Origin: DATATV01 sp035551355
GTDB taxonomy: Bacteria; Actinomycetota; Actinomycetes; Mycobacteriales; Pseudonocardiaceae
Reading direction: 5' to 3'
DNA length: 32,086 nucleotides
Assembly: GCA_035551355.1 (NCBI GenBank)
Contig: DASZNF010000115.1
Span: 1 to 32,086 of the forward strand
In this document: positions 25,001 to 32,086 of the stretch, one piece after another
How the letters are laid out: the number at the start of each line of letters is the position of its first letter
Numbering within the stretch: position 1 is the stretch's first letter
Notes under the pieces: model-generated
Databases searched by the model: none
Told to the model about the DNA's origin: nothing
The model's input: the letters and a program-made list of their open reading frames with translations, nothing else
Translations under genes and position numbers: made by a program

Positions 25001-25396
25001 ACCAACGGCGGCCACACCCGCGACCTGTACCAGGAGCTGTACCGGGAGATCTTCGCCGAACTGGCCGGGGTGGACATGCCCGAGCCGCTGGCCCCGCCGG
25101 CCCAGCCGGACGCGGGCGATCTCACCCCGTGGCTGGGCACCTACGAACGGGCCTCGGCCCGCATCGAGGTGCTGACCGGCGAGGATGGGCCGCGGCTGCG
25201 CACCACGACCACGGGCCCGCTTGCCGAGCTGCTGCCCGACCCGGTGGAGGAACACGTCCTGGTCCCGGTGTCGCCCGACCTGTACGCGATCCGCGCGCCG
25301 GAGACGGAGACCTGGGTGCCGGTCATGTTCTACACACTGCCCAGCGGCGCCCGGTACCTGCACCACGGCGCCCGCGCCACACCGAAGGTGGACTGA
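22037..25396 (+). CDS. Fusion of S9 prolyl-oligopeptidase-family peptidase and class-C beta-lactamase-fold serine hydrolase
   Basis: A 1119-residue two-enzyme protein without a signal peptide. Residues 1 to about 390 form the beta-propeller with repeated SPDG-type blades. About 395-655 is the S9 alpha/beta hydrolase with GYSYGGY (nucleophile S513), an Asp in QGDSD (592-594) and H626 in GGSH. After a short linker, about 665-1119 is a second catalytic unit of the penicillin-binding/class-C family: SxxK at S724-ITK727, YxN at Y816-CN818 and HDG at 964-966, plus a C-terminal beta domain. Members of the second family include D-aminopeptidases, D-Ala-D-Ala carboxypeptidases and esterases. In an operon with a peptide importer and D-amino-acid enzymes, I infer sequential cytoplasmic peptide cleavage. 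The single frame and even codon use argue against a sequencing error. It starts with GTG in a GTGA overlap. Confidence 0.92.
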   Translation: MTRRLRIRDLADLAVPEQPAISPDGRRIVYVLRTQDTEADRAVHSLWRVGADGGEAAQLTRGTGDGAPAWSPDGRTLAFLRGGGPAQVWTLPADGGEPAARTTLPLGAGRPLWSPDGSRIAFTAPVDTAAADGEDDAARARRATAPIVADRLDYQADGAGFLRTIRTHLHVLDLASGECAQVTEGDWHAGEPAWSPDGTRLAFAAAMAADADLDLRSAAYTVAAGGGRPELAGFADGVAAAVSWTADGQTLLVVGGVHGPAGPMGLYRLPASGAADIPAAELINLAGPLDRNVMPGSPAYPGALPTLVGEDVLFCVRDRGCSHLYRAGVDGGAPRLVLGGADRVVSGLSVAGSRAAVVLTTATSFGEVVTVDLASDKETTHTEHGANLADVEWFARESRQFTISDGTKVEGWLIRDPDRAGPLPLLLDIHGGPHNAWHGAADEVHLYHQELAAQGFAVLLVNPRASDGYGLDFFTAATGAWGEADAKDFLEPLDILVAEGIADPDRLAVAGYSYGGYMTCYLTGHDTRFAAAVAGGVCADLTSLAGTSDAGHFLAAAELGAIPWRDPARTAELSPFSQVGEVRTPTLIIQGDSDLRCPVGQAQQWHTALREQGVPTRLVLYPGGSHLMIISGPPSHRIDFNQRIVDWVRRYAGDAEGPRRPRLDAGHWQRRLTALAKRYHVPGAQLGILRLDEPADDVVEAAFGVLNLDTGVAATTDSVFQIGSITKVWTATVAMQLVDEGKLDLDAPVTDVLPELKLADPEVTKRVTLRHLLTHTSGIDGDIFTDTGRGDDALERYVALLAEAAQNHPLGATWSYCNSGFSLVGRMIEKVTGQTWDAAIADRLIGPLGLTHTVTLPEEALLHRAAVGHVTEGDAEPARAPVWGLPRAVGPAGLVTSTVRDVLAFARLHLTGGLAADGTRLLRAGTAADMAAQHAEVPDKHILGDSWGLGWIRYGWSGHRLLGHDGNTIGQSAFLRVLPEQGLAVALLTNGGHTRDLYQELYREIFAELAGVDMPEPLAPPAQPDAGDLTPWLGTYERASARIEVLTGEDGPRLRTTTTGPLAELLPDPVEEHVLVPVSPDLYAIRAPETETWVPVMFYTLPSGARYLHHGARATPKVD

Positions 25397-25397
25397 C

Positions 25398-26534
25398 GTG
25401 ACTCTCCCCGAACGCATGGCGGCCGCCCTGCCCCAGCTGCTCGCCGACATCGAGACGCTGGTGACCCACGAGTCGCCGTCCTCGGATCTCGCCGCCGTGG
25501 CGACCAGCGCCGAGCTGGTCGCACGGTTGGGCTCGGCCCGGCTGGGAGTCGAGCCGGAGACGATCGTGCTCGACGGCTGCACCCACCTGCGCTGGCGGCT
25601 GGGCGACGGCCCGCGCCGGGTGCTGGTGCTCGGTCACCACGACACGGTGTGGCCGCACGGCACGCTGGCCGAGCACCCGTTCACCGTCACCGACGGCGTG
25701 CTGCGCGGACCCGGTTGTTTCGACATGAAAACCGGCGTGGTCATGGCTTTCCACGCCGTCGCCGAACTGCCCGATGTGGACGGAGTGACGGTGCTGGTGA
25801 CCGGCGACGAGGAAATCGGCTCGCCCAGCTCCCGGGAGCTGATCGAAACCGAGGCGGCCGGGTGCGTGGCCGCGCTGGTGCTGGAGGCCGCGGCCGACGG
25901 CGGCGCGGTGAAGACCGAGCGCAAGGGCACCTCCATGTACGAGGTCACCGCGCACGGCCGGGCCGCGCACGCCGGACTCGAACCGGAGAAGGGCGTCAAC
26001 GCCACCGTGGAGCTGTCCCACCAGATCCAGCGGGTGGCCGCGCTGGCCGATCCGGCGCAGGGCACCACGGTCACCCCGACCGTGCTGCAGGCCGGCACCA
26101 CCACCAACACGGTGCCCGCGACCGGCGGTTTCGCCGTCGACGTCCGGGTGACCAGCCGGGCCGAGCAGGACCGGGTGGACGCGGCCATGCGGGCGTTGCG
26201 ACCGGCGCTGCCCGGCGCCACACTGACCGTCACCGGCGGCCCCAACCGCGCCCCGCTGGAGGCGTCCGCCTCGGCCGAGTTGTACGAACGGGCCCAGCGG
26301 GTGGCCAAGTCCCTCGGCCTGCCGCCGCTGGGCAGCGCCGCGGTCGGCGGCGCGTCGGACGGCAACTTCACCGCGGGCGCGGGCATCCCGACCCTGGACG
26401 GCCTCGGCGCCAGCGGCGGCGGCGCGCACGCGGCGAACGAACACGTCCTCATCGACGAACTGCCCGACCGCACCGCGCTGCTCGCCGCGCTGCTCGCCAA
26501 CCTGCTCGCCGACCCGCTCGGGGCAAGACCATGA
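25398..26534 (+). CDS. M20-family metallopeptidase/deacylase (carboxypeptidase G2-like; likely N-succinyl-L-amino acid hydrolase)
   Basis: A 378-residue zinc hydrolase. Metal ligands and catalytic residues are visible in GHHDTVW (H80, D82), CFDMKTG (D109), GDEEIGS (catalytic E138, metal E139), a dimerisation-domain His in GRAAHAGLEPEKG, and HAANEH near the C-terminus. By family alone it would be a glutamate carboxypeptidase or N-acyl-amino-acid deacylase. Its place next to the GNAT and racemase genes matches the L-desuccinylase step of the D-to-L amino-acid conversion route, which I infer here. The start is the GTG at 25398, 1 nt after the fusion gene's stop; a longer frame overlapping that gene carries no extra domain. 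It ends in an ATGA overlap with the GNAT gene. Confidence 0.9.
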   Translation: MTLPERMAAALPQLLADIETLVTHESPSSDLAAVATSAELVARLGSARLGVEPETIVLDGCTHLRWRLGDGPRRVLVLGHHDTVWPHGTLAEHPFTVTDGVLRGPGCFDMKTGVVMAFHAVAELPDVDGVTVLVTGDEEIGSPSSRELIETEAAGCVAALVLEAAADGGAVKTERKGTSMYEVTAHGRAAHAGLEPEKGVNATVELSHQIQRVAALADPAQGTTVTPTVLQAGTTTNTVPATGGFAVDVRVTSRAEQDRVDAAMRALRPALPGATLTVTGGPNRAPLEASASAELYERAQRVAKSLGLPPLGSAAVGGASDGNFTAGAGIPTLDGLGASGGGAHAANEHVLIDELPDRTALLAALLANLLADPLGARP

Positions 26535-27403
26535 CGGCCGGCATCGAGGCGCTCGAACACGCCGCCGCCTGCGCCGGCCGCGCCGCGAGCGAGTCCACGG
26601 TGGACGTACGCGAGGTCGCCCAGCTGCCCGATCTCACCGCGATCACCGCGCTGTACAACGAGATCTGGCGGCCGGACGGCAGCCAGCCGATCAGCATCGA
26701 ACTGCTACGCGCGCTGAGCAAGGCCGGCAACTACGTGGCCGCCGCGTTCGACCGTGACCGGCTGGTCGGCGCCAGCGTCGGCTTCTTCACCGCTCCGGCA
26801 GGCGGCGCCCTGCACAGCCACATCGCCGGGGTGTCGGCGACCGTGCTGGGCCGGCACGTCGGCTACGCGCTCAAACTGCACCAACGGGCGTGGGCGCTGC
26901 GCCGCGACGTGCGCGTGATCGAGTGGACCTTCGATCCGCTGGTGGCCCGCAACGCGTACTTCAACATCGTCAAACTCGGTGGCCTGCCGGCGGAGTACCT
27001 GCCGAATTTCTACGGCGGGATGCGCGATGGCATCAATGGCGATGACGACACCGATCGCCTGCTCCTGCGCTGGCAGCTCACCGACCCGCGGGTGCTCACC
27101 GCCTGCTCCGGCCAGCGGCAAACCAGTGACGCCAATGCATTGCTCGAACAAGGCGCACAGAAAGCCCTACGGCGCGGAGAAAATGGTGAGCCAATCGCCG
27201 AACATACCGACGCGGCAACGGTTCTGGTCGCGGTGCCGCCGGATGTGGAGGCGCTGCGCGCGTGGAATCCCGGCCAGGCGAAGGAATGGCGGATCGCGGT
27301 GCGCGAAACGCTCGGCGCGCTGCTGGCCGGGGACGCGCGGGTGACCGGCTTCGACCGGGACGGCTGGTACATCGTGCAACGACGGACAGGGGTTGACGAG
27401 TGA
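26531..27403 (+). CDS. GNAT-superfamily acyltransferase (likely D-amino-acid N-succinyltransferase)
   Basis: A 290-residue acyltransferase of the predicted GNAT group that travels with N-acylamino-acid racemases. The GNAT fold is suggested by NYVAAAFDRDRLVGASVGFF (beta2-beta3 region, about 74-93), HSHIAGVSATVLGRHVGYALKLHQRAWAL (pyrophosphate-loop region), and WTFDPLVARNAYFNIVKLGG. The remainder (about 180-290) is a less regular C-terminal domain. In Geobacillus a homologous-context enzyme succinylates D-amino acids using succinyl-CoA; I infer the same here. The ATG overlaps the M20 stop by 4 nt. The stretch 27000-27235 uses more A/T-ending codons than the rest of the operon, without a break in frame. 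Confidence 0.85.
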   Translation: MTAGIEALEHAAACAGRAASESTVDVREVAQLPDLTAITALYNEIWRPDGSQPISIELLRALSKAGNYVAAAFDRDRLVGASVGFFTAPAGGALHSHIAGVSATVLGRHVGYALKLHQRAWALRRDVRVIEWTFDPLVARNAYFNIVKLGGLPAEYLPNFYGGMRDGINGDDDTDRLLLRWQLTDPRVLTACSGQRQTSDANALLEQGAQKALRRGENGEPIAEHTDAATVLVAVPPDVEALRAWNPGQAKEWRIAVRETLGALLAGDARVTGFDRDGWYIVQRRTGVDE

Positions 27404-28509
27404 TGAAGCTGACCGGAATCGAGTTGCGGCGCGTGGCCATGCCGCTGGTGGCGCCGTTCCGGACCTCGTTCGGGGTGCAGACCGGGCGGGAGATCCTGTT
27501 GCTGCGCGCGGTTTCCGACGAGGCCGAGGGCTGGGGCGAGTGCGTGGCCATGGCCGATCCGTTGTATTCCAGCGAATACGTGGACGCGGCCGAGGACGTG
27601 CTGCGCCGCTTCCTGATCCCCGCCCTGGCCGCGGCCGAACACCTGGACGCCAGCCGGGTGGCGACCGTGCTGAAACCGTTCAAGGGCCACCGGATGGCCA
27701 AGTGCGCACTGGAAATGGCCGTGCTGGACGCGGAACTGCGGGCCGAGGGCCGGCCGCTGGCCCGGGAACTCGGCGCGGTGCGCGACCGGGTCGAGTGCGG
27801 GGTGTCGATCGGCATCATGAACACCGTTGCGCAGCTGCTCGACACCGTGGGCGGCTACCTGGACTCCGGCTACAAACGGATCAAACTGAAGATCGAACCC
27901 GGCTGGGACGTCGAGCCGGTCCGGGCCGTCCGCGAACGCTTCGGCGATGACGTGCTGTTGCAGGTCGACGCCAACACCGCCTACACCGTGGCCGACGCCG
28001 GTCAGCTGGCCAAACTCGACCCGTTCGACCTGTTGCTCATCGAACAGCCGCTGGACGAGGAGGACGTGCTCGGCCACGCCGAACTGGCCAAGCTGGTGCG
28101 CACCCCGATCTGCCTTGACGAGTCGATCACGTCCGCGGCCACCGCGGCGGCGGCGATCCGGCTGGGCGCCTGCCGGATCGTGAACATCAAACCCGGCCGG
28201 GTCGGCGGCTACCTGGAGGCCCGCCGCATCCACGACGTGTGCGCCGCGCACGGGGTCGCGGTGTGGTGCGGCGGCATGCTGGAAACCGGCATCGGCCGGG
28301 CCGCCAACGTGGCCCTGGCCGCACTGCCCGGCTTCACCCTGCCGGGTGACACCTCCGCGTCGGACCGGTACTTCCACACCGACATCACCGAACCGTTCGT
28401 GCTCGACGACGGCTGTCTGGCCGTGCCGGCCGGGCCCGGTCTCGGTGTGCAACCGCTGCCCGAGCAACTCGCCGCGGTCACCACCTCCACCGAATGGATC
28501 GCTTGCTAG
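27403..28509 (+). CDS. menC: N-succinylamino-acid racemase / o-succinylbenzoate synthase (enolase superfamily)
   Basis: A 368-residue enolase-superfamily enzyme. The acid-base lysines K161/K163 (IKLKIEPG) and K263 (NIKPGR), and the Mg ligands D189 (VDAN), E214 (IEQPL) and D239 (CLDES), fall at the same numbers I recall for the Amycolatopsis N-acylamino-acid racemase. Such enzymes racemise N-succinylamino acids and often also make o-succinylbenzoate, hence the family symbol menC. No menaquinone genes are nearby, while acyltransferase and deacylase genes are, so I favour racemase as the job. Start: ATG at 27403, overlapping the GNAT stop as TGATG; a GTG one codon earlier is possible. The following serine hydrolase starts 13 nt downstream. 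Confidence 0.95.
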   Translation: MKLTGIELRRVAMPLVAPFRTSFGVQTGREILLLRAVSDEAEGWGECVAMADPLYSSEYVDAAEDVLRRFLIPALAAAEHLDASRVATVLKPFKGHRMAKCALEMAVLDAELRAEGRPLARELGAVRDRVECGVSIGIMNTVAQLLDTVGGYLDSGYKRIKLKIEPGWDVEPVRAVRERFGDDVLLQVDANTAYTVADAGQLAKLDPFDLLLIEQPLDEEDVLGHAELAKLVRTPICLDESITSAATAAAAIRLGACRIVNIKPGRVGGYLEARRIHDVCAAHGVAVWCGGMLETGIGRAANVALAALPGFTLPGDTSASDRYFHTDITEPFVLDDGCLAVPAGPGLGVQPLPEQLAAVTTSTEWIAC

Positions 28510-28522
28510 AAAGGCGAATGCG

Positions 28523-29896
28523 ATGAACCAGTCCACCCTTGCCGAGGTGTTCGCCGAACGCGCCGAGGCCCTCGGGGTGCCCGGCGCGGCGGTCGGCATT
28601 TACCACGACGGCGTCGAGCACTACGCGTTCCACGGCGTGACCTCGGTCGACAACCCCCTGCCGGTGAACGCCGCGACCCTGTTCCAGTTCGGCTCGACCG
28701 GCAAGACCTACACGGCCACCGCCATCCTGCGCCTGGTCGACCAGGGCAAGATCGAATTGTCCGCCCCGGTCCGCCGCTACGTCCCCGAGCTGAAGTTGAA
28801 GGACGAGTCGGTGGCGGCGAAGGTGACCGTGCTGCACCTGCTCAACCACACCGCCGGCTGGGACGGCGACTTCCACAAGGACACCGGCCCGGGCGCGGAC
28901 GCGCTGGCCGAGTACGTGGCGGGAATGGCCGAGATCGACCAGGTCAACCCGCTGGGCGCCGAGGTCTCCTACAACAACGCCTCGCTGTCGCTGGCCGGAT
29001 ATCTGATCGAGAAGGTCACCGGAAAGCCCTACGAACAGGTGATCAAGGAACTTCTGCTGGACCCGATCGGCATGACCGACACGTGGTTCTCGGCCAGCGA
29101 CGTGATGACCCGCCGGTTCGCCGTGGGCCACAACAACACCTCCGAGGGCAAGGTCACGATCGCGCGCCCGTGGGCCCTGCCCCGCTCGGCCGCCCCCGCC
29201 GGTGGCATGGCCGCCACCGCCGCCGACCAGATCGCCTGGGCCCGCTTCCACCTGGCCAACGGCAAAACCTTTGCCGGAGAACAACTTCTGGCCGCCGACC
29301 TGGTCGCCTCGATGCGCGAGCCGACCGTGGAAATGCGGGGCAACGCACTGGGCGACGCCATCGGCCTGGCCTGGATGCTGCGCCGGCGCGGCGAGGTGAT
29401 GCTGGTCCAGCACGGGGGCACCACCATCGGTCAGCACTCGGCGTTCGTGCTGGTGCCCGAGCGGGACTTCGCGGTCACCGTGCTGACCAACTGCGGCCCC
29501 AGCGGGGAGCGGCTGAACACCGAGATCGTCGACTGGGCGCTGGAAACCTTCCTCGGCGTGGTCGAGCCCGAACCGGACCTGATCGAGGTCACCGCCGACG
29601 CCCTGGAGGAATACGTCGGCGACTACGACGCGATCGCGCTGTCCGTGCAGATCACCCCGAGCCTGCCGCACCTGATCGTGCGGATGTCGGTGAAACCGGA
29701 GGTACTGGCCGAGCTCGGCGAGGTGGGCGAGGAATCCGAGCCGCTGCAGCTGGGCCTGGTGGCCGACGGCCCGGACCAGTACGTGATCACCGGCGGGGCG
29801 ATGAAGGGCATGCGCGGCTACTTCACCCGGGACGAGGCGGGGAAGGTGAACAGCGTCAACCTGGGCGGCCGCCGGTGTGACCGGCTGCCCGCCTGA
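28523..29896 (+). CDS. Class-C beta-lactamase-fold serine hydrolase (D-aminopeptidase/DD-peptidase-like)
   Basis: A 457-residue serine hydrolase with SxxK at S58-TGK61, YxN at Y150-NN152 and HGG at 297-299, then a C-terminal beta domain from about 345. It is clearly a paralogue of the second half of the 1119-residue fusion upstream: both share PELKL, HT-G-DGD, DTG-G-DAL-YV, NPLGA or HPLGA, and IEKVTG in the same order. No signal peptide is visible, so it should act in the cytoplasm rather than on the cell wall. The start is the ATG at 28523, with AAGG eight nt upstream. It is the last gene of the peptide/D-amino-acid operon; 85 nt then separate it from the PucR gene. Exact substrate is unknown. 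Confidence 0.92.
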   Translation: MNQSTLAEVFAERAEALGVPGAAVGIYHDGVEHYAFHGVTSVDNPLPVNAATLFQFGSTGKTYTATAILRLVDQGKIELSAPVRRYVPELKLKDESVAAKVTVLHLLNHTAGWDGDFHKDTGPGADALAEYVAGMAEIDQVNPLGAEVSYNNASLSLAGYLIEKVTGKPYEQVIKELLLDPIGMTDTWFSASDVMTRRFAVGHNNTSEGKVTIARPWALPRSAAPAGGMAATAADQIAWARFHLANGKTFAGEQLLAADLVASMREPTVEMRGNALGDAIGLAWMLRRRGEVMLVQHGGTTIGQHSAFVLVPERDFAVTVLTNCGPSGERLNTEIVDWALETFLGVVEPEPDLIEVTADALEEYVGDYDAIALSVQITPSLPHLIVRMSVKPEVLAELGEVGEESEPLQLGLVADGPDQYVITGGAMKGMRGYFTRDEAGKVNSVNLGGRRCDRLPA

Positions 29897-29981
29897 GTTG
29901 TGCTCGGCTCTCGGCCCGGCCTTCGGTATTGCTTCCGGCCTGGTCGGGAGCCGCTCGGCGAACTAGAGTGGACCAACTCTG

Positions 29982-31646
29982 GTGCTAGGGGCGGGTGGTG
30001 CGGGAACGGTGACCGGTCGACCTCGCGCCAGCCTTGGCCGCATCCTGGACGATCTGGGCGCGACCCTGCTGGAACTCGCGCACGGCGCGGCGCGCGGCGA
30101 CGAGGACGGCACCGAGATCGGCGGCGTCGTCATCCACGATCCGCTCAGCGAGGAACTCCTGCCGCCGCACGCCCTGGTACTGGGTGTCGGCCTGGCCGAC
30201 CCCGACGACATCGTGGCCCTGATCCACGAACTGGGCACGCAGAAGGCGGGCGGCCTGGTGGTCCGGGCCCCCATCCCCGAGGACCCACGGATCACTCGCG
30301 CGGTGGCCGATTCCGGCGTCCCCCTGATCGGCCTGACGAGGGGCGCGTCCTGGACCCAACTGGCCGCGATGCTCCGTTCCCTGCTGGCCGAAGGTGACGT
30401 GGCCGTCGGCGCCACCGACCCGGAAACCCTCGGCGGCCTACCGGCCGGGGACCTGTTCGCCCTGGCCAACGCCATAGCCGCGCTGATCGACGCACCGGTG
30501 ACGATCGAGGACCGGAATTCGAGGGTGCTGGCCTTCTCCGGCCGCCAGGACGAGGCCGACCCCGGCCGGATCGAAACGGTGCTCGGCCGCCAGGTTCCCG
30601 AGCGCTACTGGCGCATGCTGGCCGACCGAGGCGCGTTCCGCGACATGTACCGCACCGACCGCCCCATCTACATCGCCTCCCTCCCGGACGAGGCGGTGTC
30701 ACTCGGCCGAGTGGCCATCGCGGTCCGCGCCGGCGACGAAATCCTCGGCTCCATTTGGGCGGCGGTGCGCGAACAACTCAGCGAAGAACGCACCGAAGCC
30801 TTGTGCGACGCGGCAAAACTCGTGGCCCTGCACCTGCTGCGGGTGCGCGCGGGATCGGATGTGGGCCGCCGCCTCAGAGCCGACCTGCTGGCGACGGCGC
30901 TGGAGGGCGGCGTAGGAGCCCGAAACGCCCTGCACCGTCTGGGACTGGCCGACCAGCCGGTCGTGGTCATCGCCCTCACCATCGCCGAACAACCCGGAAC
31001 GGCCGGCGGCGACCTCCTCAGCGCCCGGGAGCGCCTCGGCGACGCCCTGGCCATGCACCTCACCGCGGTCCACCCGCACTCCGCGGCCGCGCTGGTCGGC
31101 GACACCGTCTACGGCCTGATCCCGATCACCCGAGCGGGTGGCGACGCCGAAGACCGAGCCGTCCGGATAGCGACCGAGTTCCTGGACCGGGTCGGCGAAC
31201 GCCTCCCCGCGGCGGTCGCGGTAGGCCCGGTAGCCCACCAGGTAGGCGACCTGGCGAGAGCCAGAGTCGTGGTGGACAGGGTGGTCCGAGTTTTGCGGGA
31301 CCGGCAGGGAAAGCCGCCCCGAGTGGCCCGCCTGGCCGACGTCCACGTGGAAACCCTGATGCTCGACCTGCGCGACATAGTCGCCGCCAGAGGCGACCAG
31401 CCGACCGGCCCAGTAGCCCGCCTACTGGCCTACGACACCGAAAACAACGCCCACCTGGTCGAGACATTGCAGGCCTACCTCGACACTTTCGGCGACATCC
31501 CGGCCGCCGCCGCCCAGGTCTACGTCCACCCCAACACCTTCCGCTACCGCCTCAAGCGCCTGGCCCAGGTGGGTCAGCTGGACCTACAGGACCCCGAAGC
31601 CCGATTCGCCGCCCTCCTCCAACTCCGCACCGTGGTAACCCGCTGA
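29982..31646 (+). CDS. PucR/CdaR-family transcriptional regulator
   Basis: A 554-residue regulator. Residues about 15-150 form the PucR-type N-terminal sensory domain, about 165-290 a GAF-like region (DLFALANAIAALIDAPVTIEDRNSRVLAFS), and about 480-550 the PucR helix-turn-helix (LLAYDTENNAHLVETLQAYL, then YVHPNTFRYRLKRLAQV). Such proteins respond to nitrogen-rich or acid metabolites and usually control neighbouring catabolic genes, so I infer control of the operon upstream. The GTG at 29982 is used; a second GTG at 30009 (MTGRPRASLG) is equally plausible. TAGAGT at 29964-29969 could be a -10 box, which would favour the later start or a nearly leaderless message. The 3' third uses more A-ending codons than its neighbours. 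Confidence 0.88.
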   Translation: MLGAGGAGTVTGRPRASLGRILDDLGATLLELAHGAARGDEDGTEIGGVVIHDPLSEELLPPHALVLGVGLADPDDIVALIHELGTQKAGGLVVRAPIPEDPRITRAVADSGVPLIGLTRGASWTQLAAMLRSLLAEGDVAVGATDPETLGGLPAGDLFALANAIAALIDAPVTIEDRNSRVLAFSGRQDEADPGRIETVLGRQVPERYWRMLADRGAFRDMYRTDRPIYIASLPDEAVSLGRVAIAVRAGDEILGSIWAAVREQLSEERTEALCDAAKLVALHLLRVRAGSDVGRRLRADLLATALEGGVGARNALHRLGLADQPVVVIALTIAEQPGTAGGDLLSARERLGDALAMHLTAVHPHSAAALVGDTVYGLIPITRAGGDAEDRAVRIATEFLDRVGERLPAAVAVGPVAHQVGDLARARVVVDRVVRVLRDRQGKPPRVARLADVHVETLMLDLRDIVAARGDQPTGPVARLLAYDTENNAHLVETLQAYLDTFGDIPAAAAQVYVHPNTFRYRLKRLAQVGQLDLQDPEARFAALLQLRTVVTR

Positions 31647-31651
31647 CCGGT

Positions 31652-32086
31652 TCAATTCACCCGCTCGGTGTACGTCTGGGCCGAGAAATCCTCGTCGTCC
31701 TCGTCCACCACCCGCCGCTCGGGTGCGGGGACCCCGGAGGGCGGGGCGACGGGGGTCCCCTCACTTATGGACACGCCATCGCGCAGCGCGTCGAGCTTGT
31801 CCTCGGGCGTGGGCGGCCGGTCCGGGTTGAACAACTCGGCGCGTTGCTCCTCGGTGAGCTGAGCCAGCCCTCGCTCGACATTGGCCACATGCCGGAGGCC
31901 GACCTCGTTGAACTCACGGCTGGCGAACACCTCTCGCACATTCCGCCGGCCGGCCAGCACCTCGGCCACCAGCCTCCGGACCTCCGGGGTGTCGGTTTGC
32001 CGGGCGAACACCGCCAGATTCGCCCGCAACTCCCGAGCACCAGCCGCGTCCCCGCGGGTCAATGCGGTGATTCCCGATTCATCGTC
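31652..32086 (-). CDS. Uncharacterised helical protein, 5' end outside the window
   Basis: The frame is open to the window edge, so at least 145 C-terminal residues of a larger or similar-sized protein are visible; a TTG at 32062 is in frame but unlikely as start because coding-like sequence (SGITAL) continues upstream. The visible part is mostly charged and helical (ELRANLAVFARQ, EVRRLVAEVLAGRRNVREVF, VERGLAQLTEEQRAELF), followed by a Pro-rich acidic tail ending TYTERVN. I do not recognise a family. It converges with the PucR gene, the two stops lying 5 nt apart. Confidence 0.7.
   Translation of the reverse strand, partial: DDESGITALTRGDAAGARELRANLAVFARQTDTPEVRRLVAEVLAGRRNVREVFASREFNEVGLRHVANVERGLAQLTEEQRAELFNPDRPPTPEDKLDALRDGVSISEGTPVAPPSGVPAPERRVVDEDDEDFSAQTYTERVN

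Overview
The window is chromosomal DNA of a high-GC actinomycete. G/C-ending codons dominate nearly every real gene, genes are often coupled by ATGA or GTGA overlaps, and many starts are GTG. The pair tadA plus tRNA-adenosine-deaminase-associated protein next to tyrA, together with an N-acylamino-acid racemase whose catalytic residues fall at the same numbers as in the Amycolatopsis enzyme, points to Pseudonocardiales (Amycolatopsis relatives). That placement is inference, not proof. I see no rRNA, tRNA, CRISPR array, transposase or prophage gene.

Layout. 1-3537: housekeeping block with tadA and its partner on the minus strand, then divergently an M20D amidohydrolase with a long Pro-rich N-terminal tail and tyrA. 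3538-3882: a repeat-rich gap. 3883-5781: a secreted or anchored fibronectin-III protein. 5875-9174 (minus): a FUSC-type membrane transporter and, upstream of it, an LPFTG-anchored surface protein with a Cys-Gln thioester domain. 9175-9700: non-coding, with a minus-strand terminator. 9701-12248: a four-helix membrane protein divergent from an ECF-type sigma factor, its zinc-finger anti-sigma factor and a secreted protein. 12370-14752: tenA, then convergently a PQQ-propeller lipoprotein and a small membrane protein.

14875-31646 is the most interesting part. A D-aminoacylase-like amidohydrolase (minus) diverges from a nine-gene, tightly packed plus-strand operon: peptide-binding lipoprotein, permease, fused permease-ATPase, second ATPase, a 1119-residue fusion of an S9 peptidase with a class-C beta-lactamase-fold serine hydrolase, an M20 peptidase, a GNAT acyltransferase, an N-succinylamino-acid racemase/OSBS of the enolase superfamily, and a second serine hydrolase. 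A PucR-type regulator follows. GNAT + racemase + M20 deacylase matches the known succinylation route that converts D- to L-amino acids irreversibly. I infer that the cluster imports peptides containing D-amino acids, cuts them in the cytoplasm and converts the released D-amino acids to L-amino acids. A near-perfect 16-bp inverted repeat lies in the divergent promoter region.

The window ends in a partial minus-strand gene of unknown function.
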